This document shows positions 5,033 to 5,736 of a DNA stretch of 5,736 nucleotides, one piece after another. The stretch is from positions 1 through 5,736 of the forward strand of contig VBJE01000134.1 of the NCBI GenBank assembly GCA_005879675.1, in the 5' to 3' direction. The DNA is from Chloroflexota bacterium. GTDB lineage: Bacteria > Chloroflexota > Dormibacteria > Dormibacterales > Dormibacteraceae. Each line of letters begins with the position of its first letter. Position 1 is the first letter of the stretch. A model generated the notes under the pieces. The model had not been told where the DNA came from. It was given only the letters and a program-made list of their open reading frames with translations, and did not search any database. The translations under genes were made by a program, and so were the position numbers.

Positions 5033-5236
5033 ATGAGCGACGAGGTGGTCCGCCTCCGGGCGGAGAACGCAGAGCTGAAGCGGCTCCTGCTGAAGCACCA
5101 GTGGTCGGGTTTCACGCCGGTCGGGTCGGCCGGAGCGTGCCCCGAGTGCGCGGGCAGCGCGCCGCCGACCGGGAGCGGACATCGCCCGGGGTGCGCGCTG
5201 TCCGCCGCCCTGCGGGCGCGAGAAGTGAGCGCGTAG
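5033..5236 (+). CDS. Small coiled-coil protein with a CxxC...HxxxC putative zinc motif
   Basis: Unrecognised protein of 67 residues. Residues 4-22 form a short leucine-zipper-like helix with hydrophobic positions V5, L8, L15, L18/L19 and an Asn12 at a core-type position (VVRLRAENAELKRLLL). Residues 36-54 carry CPEC (36-39) and HRPGC (50-54), a spacing able to bind one zinc ion through three Cys and one His. CPxC...GHxPGCAL patterns recur in short phage and actinobacterial proteins, which supports a real gene, as does high third-base GC. The ATG at 5033 is preceded by a -10-like TATTGT and no Shine-Dalgarno, so it may be leaderless. It is divergent from the globin and convergent with the F420-type gene, ending 28 bases from it. 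A DNA-binding or protein-binding adaptor role is conceivable but unsupported. Confidence 0.7.
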   Translation: MSDEVVRLRAENAELKRLLLKHQWSGFTPVGSAGACPECAGSAPPTGSGHRPGCALSAALRAREVSA

Positions 5237-5264
5237 CCGAGCTCGAGAAGCTTCGCGGGTCGCG
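5237..5264. other. 28-base convergent gap between the small gene and the F420-type gene
   Basis: Holds the palindromes GAGCTC, CTCGAG and AAGCTT in a row. They are too short and loop-free to make a good terminator stem, and there is no T-tract on either strand. I see no supported terminator. Confidence 0.3.
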
Positions 5265-5736
5265 TCAGCTCGCCGGCGTGATGCGCAGGACCGGGATCTC
5301 GCGGTCGGTCTTCTTCGGGTAGCTCGCGTACTGCTTGGCCTCGGTGGCCACCCGCTCGTAGGCGTCCTCGCGTGCCTTGCCCGTGAGCGATTCGCAGTGC
5401 GCCTTGAACTTGCGGTCGCCCACCTGCGCCCACACCTTCTCCGGGTTGTGCGCGATGTTGTGGAACCAGGCCGGGTGCGTCGCCGAGCCGCCCTTGGAGG
5501 CGATGATCAGCCAGGCGTTGTCGCCGTCGGGAAAGCCGCCGAGGACGGTGCTGCGCTCTTTTCCCGACTTCGCTCCGACCGTGGTCGGGATGAGCACGGG
5601 GAAGCCCATGAAGGTCGCCGGCTCGGGACCCTGGCGCTTCTGGAGGCGCGACACCTCGCGGCCGGCGAACGGCCTCATCAGCCCCATGAAGAAGTCCATC
5701 ATCCGGTTGCCGCGGGTGCCTTTCGGCGGAACGTGG
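5265..5736 (-). CDS. Deazaflavin (F420)-dependent nitroreductase-family oxidoreductase, 5' end probably beyond right edge
   Basis: Member of the Ddn-like split-barrel family that uses reduced coenzyme F420 or FMN to reduce quinones, nitro compounds or other small molecules; the substrate is unknown. Counting from the ATG at 5702, hallmarks are TTVGAKSGKERS (40-51), the phosphate-binding GAKSGKxR motif, then WLIIASKGGSATHPAWFHNI (64-83), the most diagnostic stretch, with HNPEKVWAQVG (85-95) and the terminal REIPVLRI. The stop is TGA at 5265-5267. An ATG-ATG pair at 5702/5699 could be the start, but the frame stays open to the window edge and reads VPPKGTRGNR just upstream, which resembles the true N-terminus of relatives (PPKGTRG). 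I therefore treat the gene as continuing past 5736. It converges with the 67-residue gene and is not co-transcribed with the globin. Confidence 0.88.
   Translation of the reverse strand, partial: HVPPKGTRGNRMMDFFMGLMRPFAGREVSRLQKRQGPEPATFMGFPVLIPTTVGAKSGKERSTVLGGFPDGDNAWLIIASKGGSATHPAWFHNIAHNPEKVWAQVGDRKFKAHCESLTGKAREDAYERVATEAKQYASYPKKTDREIPVLRITPAS

Noticed and set aside
5240..5256. GAGCTC-CTCGAG-AAGCTT cluster resembling a cloning polylinker
   Set aside because: Flanking sequence is continuous with native genes and no vector sequence is visible; chance palindromes are enough.
5237..5264. Possible bidirectional terminator
   Set aside because: Palindromes lack a loop and no T-tract follows on either strand.
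1..5736. CRISPR array, tRNA/rRNA genes, insertion sequence or prophage ends
   Set aside because: No repeated spacer pattern, transposase or integrase motif, or tRNA-like fold was seen on either strand.

Overview
This 5.7-kb window is GC-rich throughout, with G or C in most third codon positions and very short intergenic gaps. It carries an F420-type nitroreductase-fold protein, a group-II-like truncated globin, LppX-like and phosphoesterase lipoproteins, and promoters placed for leaderless transcripts. Together these suggest a high-GC soil or environmental bacterium of the Actinomycetota / Chloroflexota / Dormibacterota type. The phylum is inference; no rRNA or other marker gene is present.

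Layout. (1) Positions 2310 down to 1, minus strand, hold a tight three-gene run: an LppX/LprG-like lipoprotein (1315-2310), a phosphoesterase/acid-phosphatase-family lipoprotein (439-1281), and the N-terminal half of a 3-hydroxy-3-methylglutaryl-CoA lyase that overlaps the phosphoesterase stop by 4 bases and leaves the window at base 1. (2) Divergent from this, across 32 bases, a plus-strand RnfD/UnbU-like polytopic membrane protein starts at 2343. Near 3191 the coding signal jumps by one frame into a second reading frame (3196-3966) that supplies one more membrane helix and an extracytoplasmic domain. The two halves look like one gene of about 540 codons broken by a single extra base. (3) Positions 5009 down to 3963, minus strand, hold a truncated globin followed by an AhpD-like peroxidase-family gene, probably a two-gene redox operon. 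The AhpD-like gene has an in-frame TGA exactly where the second Cys of the catalytic CxxC is expected, and a later frame change with an apparent short deletion. (4) A 23-base divergent gap (5010-5032) separates the globin from a 67-residue coiled-coil / Cys-His protein (5033-5236) and holds overlapping -10-like elements for both directions. (5) At the right edge is a minus-strand deazaflavin-dependent nitroreductase-family gene (5265 to beyond 5736).

The point most worth testing is the TGA codon at 4270-4272. It falls at the peroxidatic-Cys position of an AhpD-like protein (E68, C80, TGA83 and H87 match the AhpD catalytic spacing). It is followed by a hand-folded hairpin whose geometry resembles a bacterial SECIS element. 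This could be a selenoprotein, but the frame change about 150 bases downstream makes gene decay or sequencing error a serious alternative. Two frame breaks in under 1 kb (near 3191 and 4119) argue for checking the raw reads before interpreting either gene. No RNA gene, insertion sequence, CRISPR array or stretch over 300 bases without a gene was seen.
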